DNA of 64,000 nucleotides from Chitinophagaceae bacterium (GTDB lineage Bacteria > Bacteroidota > Bacteroidia > Chitinophagales > Chitinophagaceae). Both the position numbers and the translations under genes were made by a program. The notes beneath the pieces are model-generated. The model was not told where the DNA came from, searched no databases, and saw nothing but the letters and a program-made list of their open reading frames with translations. Positions 44,983 through 52,529 of this stretch are shown here, piece after piece (position 1 is the stretch's first letter; the number at the start of each line of letters is the position of its first letter). The DNA is taken from contig CANBQT010000007.1 in NCBI GenBank assembly GCA_947371755.1, forward strand, positions 19,750 through 83,749, given 5' to 3'.

Positions 44983-47304
44983 TTATCTAATTAAAGTAAA
45001 TGTTCCTTTTTTAATCACCTCTGTACCATCTTGCATTTTAGCCTCTAAAGTATAGGAATAGACACTAGCTGGCGACTTATTCCCTTTATAATTTCCATCC
45101 CAACCATTCACCAGATCAGTAGAACTAAAAACTAATTCGCCCCATTGATTGTATACTTTTAAAAGAATACTATTAATTGCTGTACCATATACTCGAAACA
45201 CATCATTACTTCCATCAGCATTTGGTGTAAATGCATTAGGTATATAAATTCCATTCCCAAAAGGATTGATCGTTGTTGCAATGATCATACTTGTATTACT
45301 AGGAGGACAACCTACAAATCCAAGTGCTTTTAAAATTATTTTTTGAGACTGTCCTGCTGGAATCCCATTTACCACTTCTTTTAATGCTAAATTCCCATCA
45401 GTTGGGTTTTTAAAACTTAAGCCATTATCGACACTAATTAAATAAGCAGTAGCATCAGGAACTGCATTCCAACTTACAATGATTGTATTGGCACCTAATG
45501 AATCGAGTTTAAGTGCTGGTTTTGTAATTTGAGGCCTTACAACGATTTGCGCTGTCGCGCTTTTTGATAAACAAGCTGCAGGAACGCTATTACCAGTTAT
45601 CACGTAACTAGCATTTTTAGTCACATTTGTTAATCCATAATAAATTCCAGAATTGATCTTAATAGAACTACCCGGCAAATACCATGAATAGACTACCCCT
45701 ATTTGTGGTGAAATCACATTTAAAGTATCTGATTCTCCATAACAAACAGTATCTTTCTGCGCCTTCACTAAAAAATCAAAAACAGGAGATGCCAATTGAA
45801 CTGTGCTACTATCTTTAGAAGCACATAGCCCTTTGGTGATTGAAAGATTATAAACCCCATTTTTATTAACGGTTATACCTTGTGTTGACTCCCCTGTACT
45901 CCATGAATAAGTATCAAACCCAGGTCCTGCATCTAATCTAGCAGTATCTCCACAAACATTTACTGTATTCAATAAAGTTGTTTGCATTGATTGTACTGAA
46001 ATTAAAATACTATCAGTACAAGAAAAACCGCCACTTGTTCTTGTTATTTTATAAGGTGTGGTAACATTTGGTTTTACATTGATAAATGCGGCTGTATCTC
46101 CTGTAGACCATAAATAAGATTTCAATGTGAGAGGAATACTTGTTGAATCAGGATAATAAGCCCAAATACCATCATTCCTTGCCCAAATCATTCTCTTATT
46201 TAATGGATCATAATATGCAAGACCATTTAATTCTGTTCCAACTGCTGCCGGAGGCAGATCCCCTTGTCCAATAAACTCCACAAAACCAGCATCAATTGAT
46301 GTGCGGAAACGAAATGTTTTATTTGTGTTAGGCAATGTTTGATTCTGTAAGTAATTATCAGTTGGTTGATAACCGCCAAACAAAAAGAATCTTGACTTAT
46401 CATAATCATAACCCACAGTTCCCTGATATTTTATACTTGCATTATTGACCGGTAAAATGTTTGTAAAGCTATAAGTTGTTAAATCAAGCTCCCATAGATC
46501 TTTTAACCAACAAAACATTCCAGACTGGCTAGCCCAAGGACTCCCTAAAGTACAAGACCCTGCTAATTCATTACCACTATAACTGCCCTGACCAGCAAAT
46601 AAATAAAGTTTGGTACCATTTGCATTTGATGCAACCAGATTTCCACCTTTAGGAGGTAAGGAATCAATTAAAGGATTTGTTTTTCTAAGCGCCCAACCGC
46701 TAAGGTTACTTTCATAAATCCAGCTCTTCATTTGATTAAAGCCAAATCCGCCATAAAATCCAGGTTGTTGTGTAGTGGGATTCCAATACGAGGATGAGCC
46801 AAAAGATTCCCTATCAATTGAGCCAGTTCCAATTAAGGTCCAACTACCTCCAGATGCAGGAAGCGCATAAACACTATCGCGACCACCTCTCCAATAAATC
46901 AATCGATTATTTGTATAGTCGAATGTAAACTCTGTAAAATCTCCAGGCCAATTAGTTGCATTGATGGATGCAACAGAATTGTTTTTTAAATCATACCGAA
47001 TAATTTGCTGATGAATAATACTATACAAATATTGATTCACGCGATCGTATCCAAAAGGCTTGATATTAAATAAAACAGAGTCTATTGCATTTTTTGAAAT
47101 CAGTTGTTTCCATACACCTGGCAAAACAGTATCTGGCGCTGGAGCAGGAACTACATTCAGGAGAACTGTTGAACCAGAACATATGAGTGTGTCTTTTTGA
47201 TAAAGTAATTTACCACAAGCTGCATTCTGCCCATTCACTTCCTGAGTAGCGATGAGGGTAAAGCCGACTATTGAATAAAAAAAATATCGTACTACTTTAT
47301 TCAC
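44983..47304 (-). CDS. Kelch-like surface protein with CHU_C (type B) T9SS tail
   Basis: The frame opens with GTG at 47304; an in-frame TAA lies just upstream and no early ATG exists. The signal peptide runs to EVNGQ. About residues 40-400 show kelch/galactose-oxidase-like strands (YDYDKSRFFLFGGYQP, KLYLFAGQGSYSGNE, RLIYWRGGRDSVYAL). Ig-like modules follow (SYLWSTGDTAAFINVKP, TYSWSTGESTQGITV), plus an FN3-like segment. The end NGIYIPNAFTPNADGSNDVFRVYG...VYNQWGELVFSS...GWDGNYKG is the CHU_C domain. It is the first gene of the operon with the SprF-type and PorE-like genes and is likely an adhesin or glycan binder. Confidence 0.9.
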   Translation of the reverse strand: MNKVVRYFFYSIVGFTLIATQEVNGQNAACGKLLYQKDTLICSGSTVLLNVVPAPAPDTVLPGVWKQLISKNAIDSVLFNIKPFGYDRVNQYLYSIIHQQIIRYDLKNNSVASINATNWPGDFTEFTFDYTNNRLIYWRGGRDSVYALPASGGSWTLIGTGSIDRESFGSSSYWNPTTQQPGFYGGFGFNQMKSWIYESNLSGWALRKTNPLIDSLPPKGGNLVASNANGTKLYLFAGQGSYSGNELAGSCTLGSPWASQSGMFCWLKDLWELDLTTYSFTNILPVNNASIKYQGTVGYDYDKSRFFLFGGYQPTDNYLQNQTLPNTNKTFRFRTSIDAGFVEFIGQGDLPPAAVGTELNGLAYYDPLNKRMIWARNDGIWAYYPDSTSIPLTLKSYLWSTGDTAAFINVKPNVTTPYKITRTSGGFSCTDSILISVQSMQTTLLNTVNVCGDTARLDAGPGFDTYSWSTGESTQGITVNKNGVYNLSITKGLCASKDSSTVQLASPVFDFLVKAQKDTVCYGESDTLNVISPQIGVVYSWYLPGSSIKINSGIYYGLTNVTKNASYVITGNSVPAACLSKSATAQIVVRPQITKPALKLDSLGANTIIVSWNAVPDATAYLISVDNGLSFKNPTDGNLALKEVVNGIPAGQSQKIILKALGFVGCPPSNTSMIIATTINPFGNGIYIPNAFTPNADGSNDVFRVYGTAINSILLKVYNQWGELVFSSTDLVNGWDGNYKGNKSPASVYSYTLEAKMQDGTEVIKKGTFTLIR

Positions 47305-47439
47305 AAAAACTTTTTAATCAAATTTCAATGCAAGAAAATTTCCTTTAAAGGATTTAACTGCAATCAACTAACTGAAAAGGCATCATTTAAAATGCCAAAT
47401 TAACAGCAAGTAGGAGTAACATTGGGGTAGCAGAAAAAG

Positions 47440-47459
47440 AATAGGTCAATTAACCTATT
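47440..47459. promoter_or_regulatory. Near-perfect 20-bp palindrome upstream of the kelch-CHU_C operon
   Basis: AATAGGTCAATTAACCTATT is a palindrome with one mismatched pair (C/A at the inner position). It lies about 136 bp upstream of the operon start and 120 bp after the fucose operon's end. A dimeric repressor or activator site is a reasonable guess. Confidence 0.45.
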
Positions 47460-47579
47460 AACTTATTCCTACAAAGTTATGAATAATACTACGAATCACC
47501 CTCGAAACTGTGGTTTTTAGTTTATTCTAAATAAGAACGATTGTAGCCCTGTTTTATTGTACAAAAGCAGCAAAAAGCA

Positions 47580-48368
47580 CTATGCATTCGCCAACGCTCT
47601 GTCCAAATGAACATAGCCCCCATCTACATACACGATTTGACCGGTGGTATGACTAGAAACAGGTGATAAAAGAAATGCCACCATATTAGCAATTTCATCG
47701 GCGGTGGTCATCCTTTGCTGGAATGGAATATGCGAAGTTATTTCTTTCAATTTTTTCTCAGGTTCAGAAAGCGTTTTGATCCATTTTTCATATTGAGGGG
47801 TCATACATTCGGCAACAACTACCGCATTTACCCGAATATTATACTTAAGAAGCTCTACTGCCCACTCTCTGGTTAAGGCATTTCTGCCGCCATTTGCAGC
47901 TGCATATGCTGAAGTATTCCCCTGACCAGTTTCTGCAGTCTTTGAACTTATATTAACAATGGAGCCTTTACTTTTAATCAAAGCGGGTAATGCATGATGT
48001 GCCAACAGGTAATAATGAACGAGGTTACGATGCAAACTTTTCATGAATCCGTCATAATCCCCATGCTCCAATCCAATGCCATCGTTCATACCGGCATTAT
48101 TTACTAAACCGTCTATTCTATCAAACTTTTCCAAGACAGCGTTAATCGTTTCAAGAGAGGATTCGGGGTCAGATAATTCAGCCACATATTGCCAGGCTCT
48201 ACCTCCAGCTGCTTCCACTTCACTAACCAATTGTAAATTATCTGCTTCATTTCTGCCTACAATAACGGGAATCGCAGATTCTGCAGCCAGCAATTTTACA
48301 ATTCCCGCTCCAATACCTTTAGCACCACCTGAAACAATGATTACTTTATTTGAAAGTTGTAAGTCCAT
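47580..48368 (-). CDS. SDR, probable L-fucose dehydrogenase, with YxxxN in place of YxxxK
   Basis: The ATG at 48368 is preferred; the track adds a TTG codon. VSGGAKGIGAGI is the cofactor motif and NNAGMNDGIGLE follows. At the active site SKTAETGQGNTSAYAAANGGRNALTREWA has the Ser and Tyr, but the Lys of YxxxK is Asn (codon AAT). The position in the operon and the LTREWAVELL segment suggest an aldose dehydrogenase, probably for L-fucose, yielding L-fuconolactone. The Asn could mean altered catalysis or a different reaction. It is the last gene of the seven-gene operon, 11 bp behind the lactonase gene. Confidence 0.78.
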   Translation of the reverse strand: MDLQLSNKVIIVSGGAKGIGAGIVKLLAAESAIPVIVGRNEADNLQLVSEVEAAGGRAWQYVAELSDPESSLETINAVLEKFDRIDGLVNNAGMNDGIGLEHGDYDGFMKSLHRNLVHYYLLAHHALPALIKSKGSIVNISSKTAETGQGNTSAYAAANGGRNALTREWAVELLKYNIRVNAVVVAECMTPQYEKWIKTLSEPEKKLKEITSHIPFQQRMTTADEIANMVAFLLSPVSSHTTGQIVYVDGGYVHLDRALANA

Positions 48369-48379
48369 CAACGTAAATT

Positions 48380-49204
48380 TTAAATTTGATAAAACCTTTT
48401 TGCATTTCCCCCAAAAATCAGGGCGATATCCTTTTCTGAATAATTACCAAAATACTGTTTATAAATAGCATATTGCTGATGATAGTCTGCTGCTAATAAA
48501 CAAACTGGCCAATCAGATCCATAAATCAATCGATCTGCTCCAAATGCTTTGATGATTATATTAAGATAAGCATCAAAATCAGCAGATGTCCAATTCTTCC
48601 AATCTGCTTCGGTAACCATACCACTGATTTTACAATATACATTAGTTTGCCTCCCAAGTAATTCAATACCCTCCTGCCAATCAGAAATCTTTTGATCTTT
48701 AATATTTGGTTTGGCAATATGATCAATCACAAATCGCATATCCGGAAATTGCTTCACTAAAGTTAAAGCAGCAGATAAATGTTTGGGATAGATGAGAAGT
48801 TCGTAGCAATAATTGAATTTTTGCAAAGCAGCTATTCCTCTTATAAATTCAGGGGCAAGCATAAATTCAGGCTCTTCGGATTGAAGTATATGCCTGAAAC
48901 CTTTTAACACTGGTGTATGCTTCAAATTCAAGAGTTGCTCTTCAATATCATTTGCCTTTAAATCAATCCATCCTATTACGGCTTTGATCCAATTATGTTG
49001 ATTGGCTAACCCAATCAAAAATTCAGTTTCCTCAAGTGATTGATCTGCCTGAACTGCTATGCAACCATCAATTCCATTATTATTCAAAATGGGGCCTAAA
49101 TCATTGGGTAAAAAATTGTTCTGAAGAATTTGCATAGTCCCATCAATCCATACATGTTTATCAGGATTGTAATTCCAAAAATGTTGGTGTGCATCGATGA
49201 TCAT
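48380..49204 (-). CDS. Amidohydrolase-family lactonase, probable L-fuconolactonase
   Basis: A 274-aa TIM-barrel amidohydrolase of the PDC-hydrolase/TIM-lactonase branch. It begins MIIDAHQHFWNYNP (metal-binding HxH). GFRHILQSEEPEF, FVIDHIAKPNIKD and LIYGSDWPVCLLA (late Asp) match known sugar-lactonases such as L-rhamnono- and L-fuconolactonases. It would open L-fuconolactone to L-fuconate. Its ATG overlaps the end of the FAH-family gene by 4 bp (translational coupling). It has no signal peptide, as expected for a cytosolic step. Confidence 0.87.
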   Translation of the reverse strand: MIIDAHQHFWNYNPDKHVWIDGTMQILQNNFLPNDLGPILNNNGIDGCIAVQADQSLEETEFLIGLANQHNWIKAVIGWIDLKANDIEEQLLNLKHTPVLKGFRHILQSEEPEFMLAPEFIRGIAALQKFNYCYELLIYPKHLSAALTLVKQFPDMRFVIDHIAKPNIKDQKISDWQEGIELLGRQTNVYCKISGMVTEADWKNWTSADFDAYLNIIIKAFGADRLIYGSDWPVCLLAADYHQQYAIYKQYFGNYSEKDIALIFGGNAKRFYQI

Positions 49205-50067
49205 AAATTTGTTTTAGGCTGATAAGCCTCTGCTATTTGTTTTGATGTTCCCAAACCATCTATTCCCAATTCTACAATATCTCCAGGTTTTAAATAGCAA
49301 GGAGGATTCATGCCCAGACCAACTCCCGCAGGGGTACCCGTAGATATGATATCTCCAGGCAATAAAGTCATAAACTGACTGATATAGGAAATTAAAAATG
49401 GTATATTAAAAATCAAGTCATCTGTATTACTATCCTGTACCGTTTTACCATTTAAACTAAGCCATAAACGTAGATTATGAGGATCTTTAATTTCTTCTTT
49501 GGTAACCAACCAAGGCCCTAAGGGAGCGAAGCTATCACAACCTTTTCCTTTATCCCAGGTACCTCCCCTTTCTAATTGAAATTCTCTTTCACTTACATCA
49601 TTATGTAAACAATAACCAGCCACATAGTTCATTGCATCATTTTCATCTACATAACTTGCCTTCTTGGCAATCACAACTGCAAGTTCCACTTCCCAATCAG
49701 TTTTTACAGAATTTTTAGGAATGATGATGGCATCATTGGGGCCGACAATTGAAGTGGTAGATTTAAAGAATATAATGGGTTCAGATGGAATAGCCGCATT
49801 CGTTTCTTTTGCATGTTTAGCATAATTCAAGCCTATACAAACAATCTTAGAAGGCTTTGCTACAGGGCAGCCCAATCTAGTTCCTTCAGGTATTTCTTCT
49901 AATGTTGCTAGGCTGTTCGTTACTTCATGAGATAATTTTTGCAATCCATTATTTGCAAAGAAAGCTTCGTCATAATCACCTACCCAATTGCTCACATCAT
50001 AGTTTTTCCCATTGAAATGAACACCTGGCTTTTCATTTCCAATTGTACCGAATCGAATTAATTTCAT
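49201..50067 (-). CDS. Fumarylacetoacetate-hydrolase-family enzyme, probable 2,4-diketo-3-deoxy-L-fuconate hydrolase
   Basis: The 288-aa protein shows FAH-family hallmarks: CIGLNYAKHAKE, the metal-binding PIIFFKSTTSIVGP...TDWEVELAVVI (E and D ligands) and GDIISTGTPAGVG. In non-phosphorylative fucose pathways an FAH-family enzyme splits 2,4-diketo-3-deoxy-L-fuconate to pyruvate and L-lactate, which suits this operon. An alternative is ureidoglycolate-lyase-like activity, common in misannotations of this family. It is 12 bp behind the GH29 gene. Confidence 0.87.
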   Translation of the reverse strand: MKLIRFGTIGNEKPGVHFNGKNYDVSNWVGDYDEAFFANNGLQKLSHEVTNSLATLEEIPEGTRLGCPVAKPSKIVCIGLNYAKHAKETNAAIPSEPIIFFKSTTSIVGPNDAIIIPKNSVKTDWEVELAVVIAKKASYVDENDAMNYVAGYCLHNDVSEREFQLERGGTWDKGKGCDSFAPLGPWLVTKEEIKDPHNLRLWLSLNGKTVQDSNTDDLIFNIPFLISYISQFMTLLPGDIISTGTPAGVGLGMNPPCYLKPGDIVELGIDGLGTSKQIAEAYQPKTNL

Positions 50068-50079
50068 AAAACAATTTCT

Positions 50080-51405
50080 CTAATTAAGTTGAATAATGGT
50101 ATCTATATCATTTAATTGTATACCATCTAAATTTATAAAAACACCTTCTGCAACCTGTTTGAATTTTACTGAGGTATTGGTATTAAAAAGATTAGCAGAA
50201 TTTATTTTTTCATTTAATTGAGGGATAAAAATAAAATTGTTCTTATCTTTTTTATCCAGAAGGTGTACATAAATAGTTTTTCCTTTTTGAGTTAGTACAC
50301 CCCAATCCAGTGCAGCAACTATATTACCACGCGTTCCACGAATACTTGCAGCATTTTTATCCATCCACTTTCCAATAATAGCCAATGTATCAATGAATTC
50401 CTTTTGAATAATTCCATTGGGTTGAGGTCCTACATTTAAAAGAAAATTTGCATTTCGGCCTGCAGCATTTACTAAATAATGAATAAGCGATTTAGAAGAT
50501 TTGAAATTTCTATCAGTGATATTATATCCCCATGCTTCATTCATAGTTTCACAGGTCTCCAGGGGCAACTGAGAAATATCTGCGCCACCAAATCCTGTTG
50601 TATTTATTCCTGGCAGATCTTTTTCAAACATCTGAAAATCTTCTCCTGCAATGGGTAGTAAATGATGGTTATTACCAATCAAACATTGTGGTTGTAAGCG
50701 ATGGATTAAACTATAAATCTCATCATAATGCCAATTTACTTTAGACTGTAGGGTTTTATCTACATCATTATCCAACTGATCCCAATGGCCATCAAACCAG
50801 ATGGTAGAAATTTCACCATAATTAGTCAACAATTCAGTTAATTGTGCTTTCATAAAGCTGATATAAGAATCCCAATTACTCTTTTCAGTTCTGCCAGATT
50901 TTTTTCCTGTCTTACCTGTCTCCCATTGATAATCTGAACGATACCAATCCAGTAACGAATAGTAAAAACAGATTTTTATTCCCTGACGGTGACATTCATC
51001 TGCAATTTCCTTAACGATATCTCTTCCAAACTTTGTATTTGTTATTTTCCAATCTGATGCTTTTGTATCAAAATTGCTGAAGCCATCATGATGGCGTGTG
51101 ATAAGGGTTATATATTGCATTCCTGCATTTTTAGCAATAGATACCCATTCTTTTGCATTGAAAGAAGTTGGATTAAATACTTCCTGCAAAACCTTATAAT
51201 CTTCTTGTCTTATTCCTCTATTATTCATTACCCATTCGCCATTTGCCAATACACTGGATGCACCCCAATGGATAAACATTCCAAATTTCATATCCTGAAA
51301 TATTTGACGAGCAGCCAGATTTTCTTGAGTAGGTTGATAAGATTGCTGGGCAAATGTTGAAACAGCCAAAATAAAAAGCAGAACAAATAGCAGTAACTTT
51401 TTCAT
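50080..51405 (-). CDS. Alpha-L-fucosidase, GH29 (copy 2, in the fucose operon)
   Basis: A signal peptide (FILAVSTFAQ) precedes a GH29 barrel. DMKFGMFIHWGASSVLANGEW and LITRHHDGFSNFDTKASDW fit the family, and ISTIWFDGHWDQ carries the expected nucleophile Asp. A C-terminal beta domain ends at QLNDIDTIIQLN. It diverges clearly from copy 1 at 28931, so the two may cut different linkages. Being inside the operon, it releases L-fucose that the transporter can then import. Confidence 0.93.
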   Translation of the reverse strand: MKKLLLFVLLFILAVSTFAQQSYQPTQENLAARQIFQDMKFGMFIHWGASSVLANGEWVMNNRGIRQEDYKVLQEVFNPTSFNAKEWVSIAKNAGMQYITLITRHHDGFSNFDTKASDWKITNTKFGRDIVKEIADECHRQGIKICFYYSLLDWYRSDYQWETGKTGKKSGRTEKSNWDSYISFMKAQLTELLTNYGEISTIWFDGHWDQLDNDVDKTLQSKVNWHYDEIYSLIHRLQPQCLIGNNHHLLPIAGEDFQMFEKDLPGINTTGFGGADISQLPLETCETMNEAWGYNITDRNFKSSKSLIHYLVNAAGRNANFLLNVGPQPNGIIQKEFIDTLAIIGKWMDKNAASIRGTRGNIVAALDWGVLTQKGKTIYVHLLDKKDKNNFIFIPQLNEKINSANLFNTNTSVKFKQVAEGVFINLDGIQLNDIDTIIQLN

Positions 51406-51415
51406 GAAAATAATT

Positions 51416-52180
51416 TTAAGTATTCAATTTAATAAATCCTCCATCAATTGGGTAATCATTACCTGTGATAAAGCTTGCCTCATCGCTACATAAATAAAGG
51501 GCTAAGGCAGCAATTTCATTCACGTTACCCATTCTGCCAATTGGCTGGCTTTTTGATAATTTATCAAACATTTCTGCTTGTTTATCAGGATAATTCTTTG
51601 CTATAAACCCATCCACAAAAGGTGTGTGTACACGAGCTGGTGAAATGGAATTACAACGAATATTTTCAGCTAGATAGTCCTTAGCAACACTTAAGGTCAT
51701 GGCATAGATTGCTCCTTTACTCATACTATAAGCAAAACGATCAGAAAGACCCACAATTGCAGCAATAGATGCTACATTTAGAATCACACCCGTCTTATTT
51801 TTTTTCATCCCTGGAATAGCGCAATGAATGGCATTATAAGCACCTTGAACATTTACACGGAAAATTCTTTCAAAATCTTCCGTACTCGTGTTTTCTACAT
51901 TTCCAACATGTGCAATTCCGGCATTATTCACCAAAATATCAATTGAGCCAATTGCTTCGAAAACTTTCAGCATTGCTTGCTGATCACTAACATCAGATTG
52001 ATATGCTTTTGCAGATCCTCCAATACCTTGAATTTCAGAAACCACATTTTGTGCTGCTTCCAGATTAAATTCAATGATGTGAACTGTGGCACCTTGTTTT
52101 GCAAAGAGAATGGCGATTGCTTTTCCAATTCCACTTCCTGCTCCAGTTATAACAGCAGATTTATCTTGTAGACTAAACAT
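51416..52180 (-). CDS. SDR, probable 2-keto-3-deoxy-L-fuconate dehydrogenase
   Basis: A classical SDR of 254 aa: ITGAGSGIGKAIA, NNAGIAHVG, and NVASIAAIVGLSDRFAYSMSKGA with intact Ser, Tyr and Lys. VHIIEFN after beta-2 has an acidic residue favouring NAD. The late CSDEASFITGNDYPIDGGFIKL is standard. By operon position it would oxidise 2-keto-3-deoxy-L-fuconate to the diketo acid that the FAH enzyme cleaves. It could instead be the fucose dehydrogenase, with the other SDR doing this step. Confidence 0.83.
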   Translation of the reverse strand: MFSLQDKSAVITGAGSGIGKAIAILFAKQGATVHIIEFNLEAAQNVVSEIQGIGGSAKAYQSDVSDQQAMLKVFEAIGSIDILVNNAGIAHVGNVENTSTEDFERIFRVNVQGAYNAIHCAIPGMKKNKTGVILNVASIAAIVGLSDRFAYSMSKGAIYAMTLSVAKDYLAENIRCNSISPARVHTPFVDGFIAKNYPDKQAEMFDKLSKSQPIGRMGNVNEIAALALYLCSDEASFITGNDYPIDGGFIKLNT

Positions 52181-52185
52181 ATGAT

Positions 52186-52518
52186 TTATTTCAGTGAGAA
52201 TATTTCATTCATAAGAACCCATTTTTCACCAGGTTTTGCAAAAGGTAATGGCCTTTGATAATGCCACATCAATTGCTCCCATTCTTGTACTTTTTCATTG
52301 GCGAGGTCTGACTTTGCTTTTGCGTCAAAACTAAATTGATCATTCACATCCATGATCATAAATAGCCGATCACTAACCCTGAAAATCTGCATGTCATCAA
52401 TTCCCGACGAACGGATGCTTTCAATTATTTCTGGCCATACTTTCTGATGCCAATCTTCATATCCCTTGATCAATTCAGGATCGTTATGAAGATCTAATGT
52501 GAAACAGTATCTATTCAA
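52186..52518 (-). CDS. L-fucose/L-rhamnose mutarotase family protein, TTG start
   Basis: A 110-aa RhaM-like (DUF718) mutarotase. RYCFTLDLHNDPELIKGYEDWHQKVWPEI, DMQIFRVSDRLFMIMDV and a Trp-rich end (WEQLMWHYQRPLPFAKPGEKW) are typical. The enzyme speeds interconversion of alpha and beta sugar anomers so that the dehydrogenase gets the right one. The frame starts with TTG; an in-frame TAG lies two codons upstream and the N-terminus matches family members, so the non-ATG start is well supported. It is 11 bp behind fucP. Confidence 0.88.
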   Translation of the reverse strand: MNRYCFTLDLHNDPELIKGYEDWHQKVWPEIIESIRSSGIDDMQIFRVSDRLFMIMDVNDQFSFDAKAKSDLANEKVQEWEQLMWHYQRPLPFAKPGEKWVLMNEIFSLK

Positions 52519-52529
52519 TGTCTAACTTT

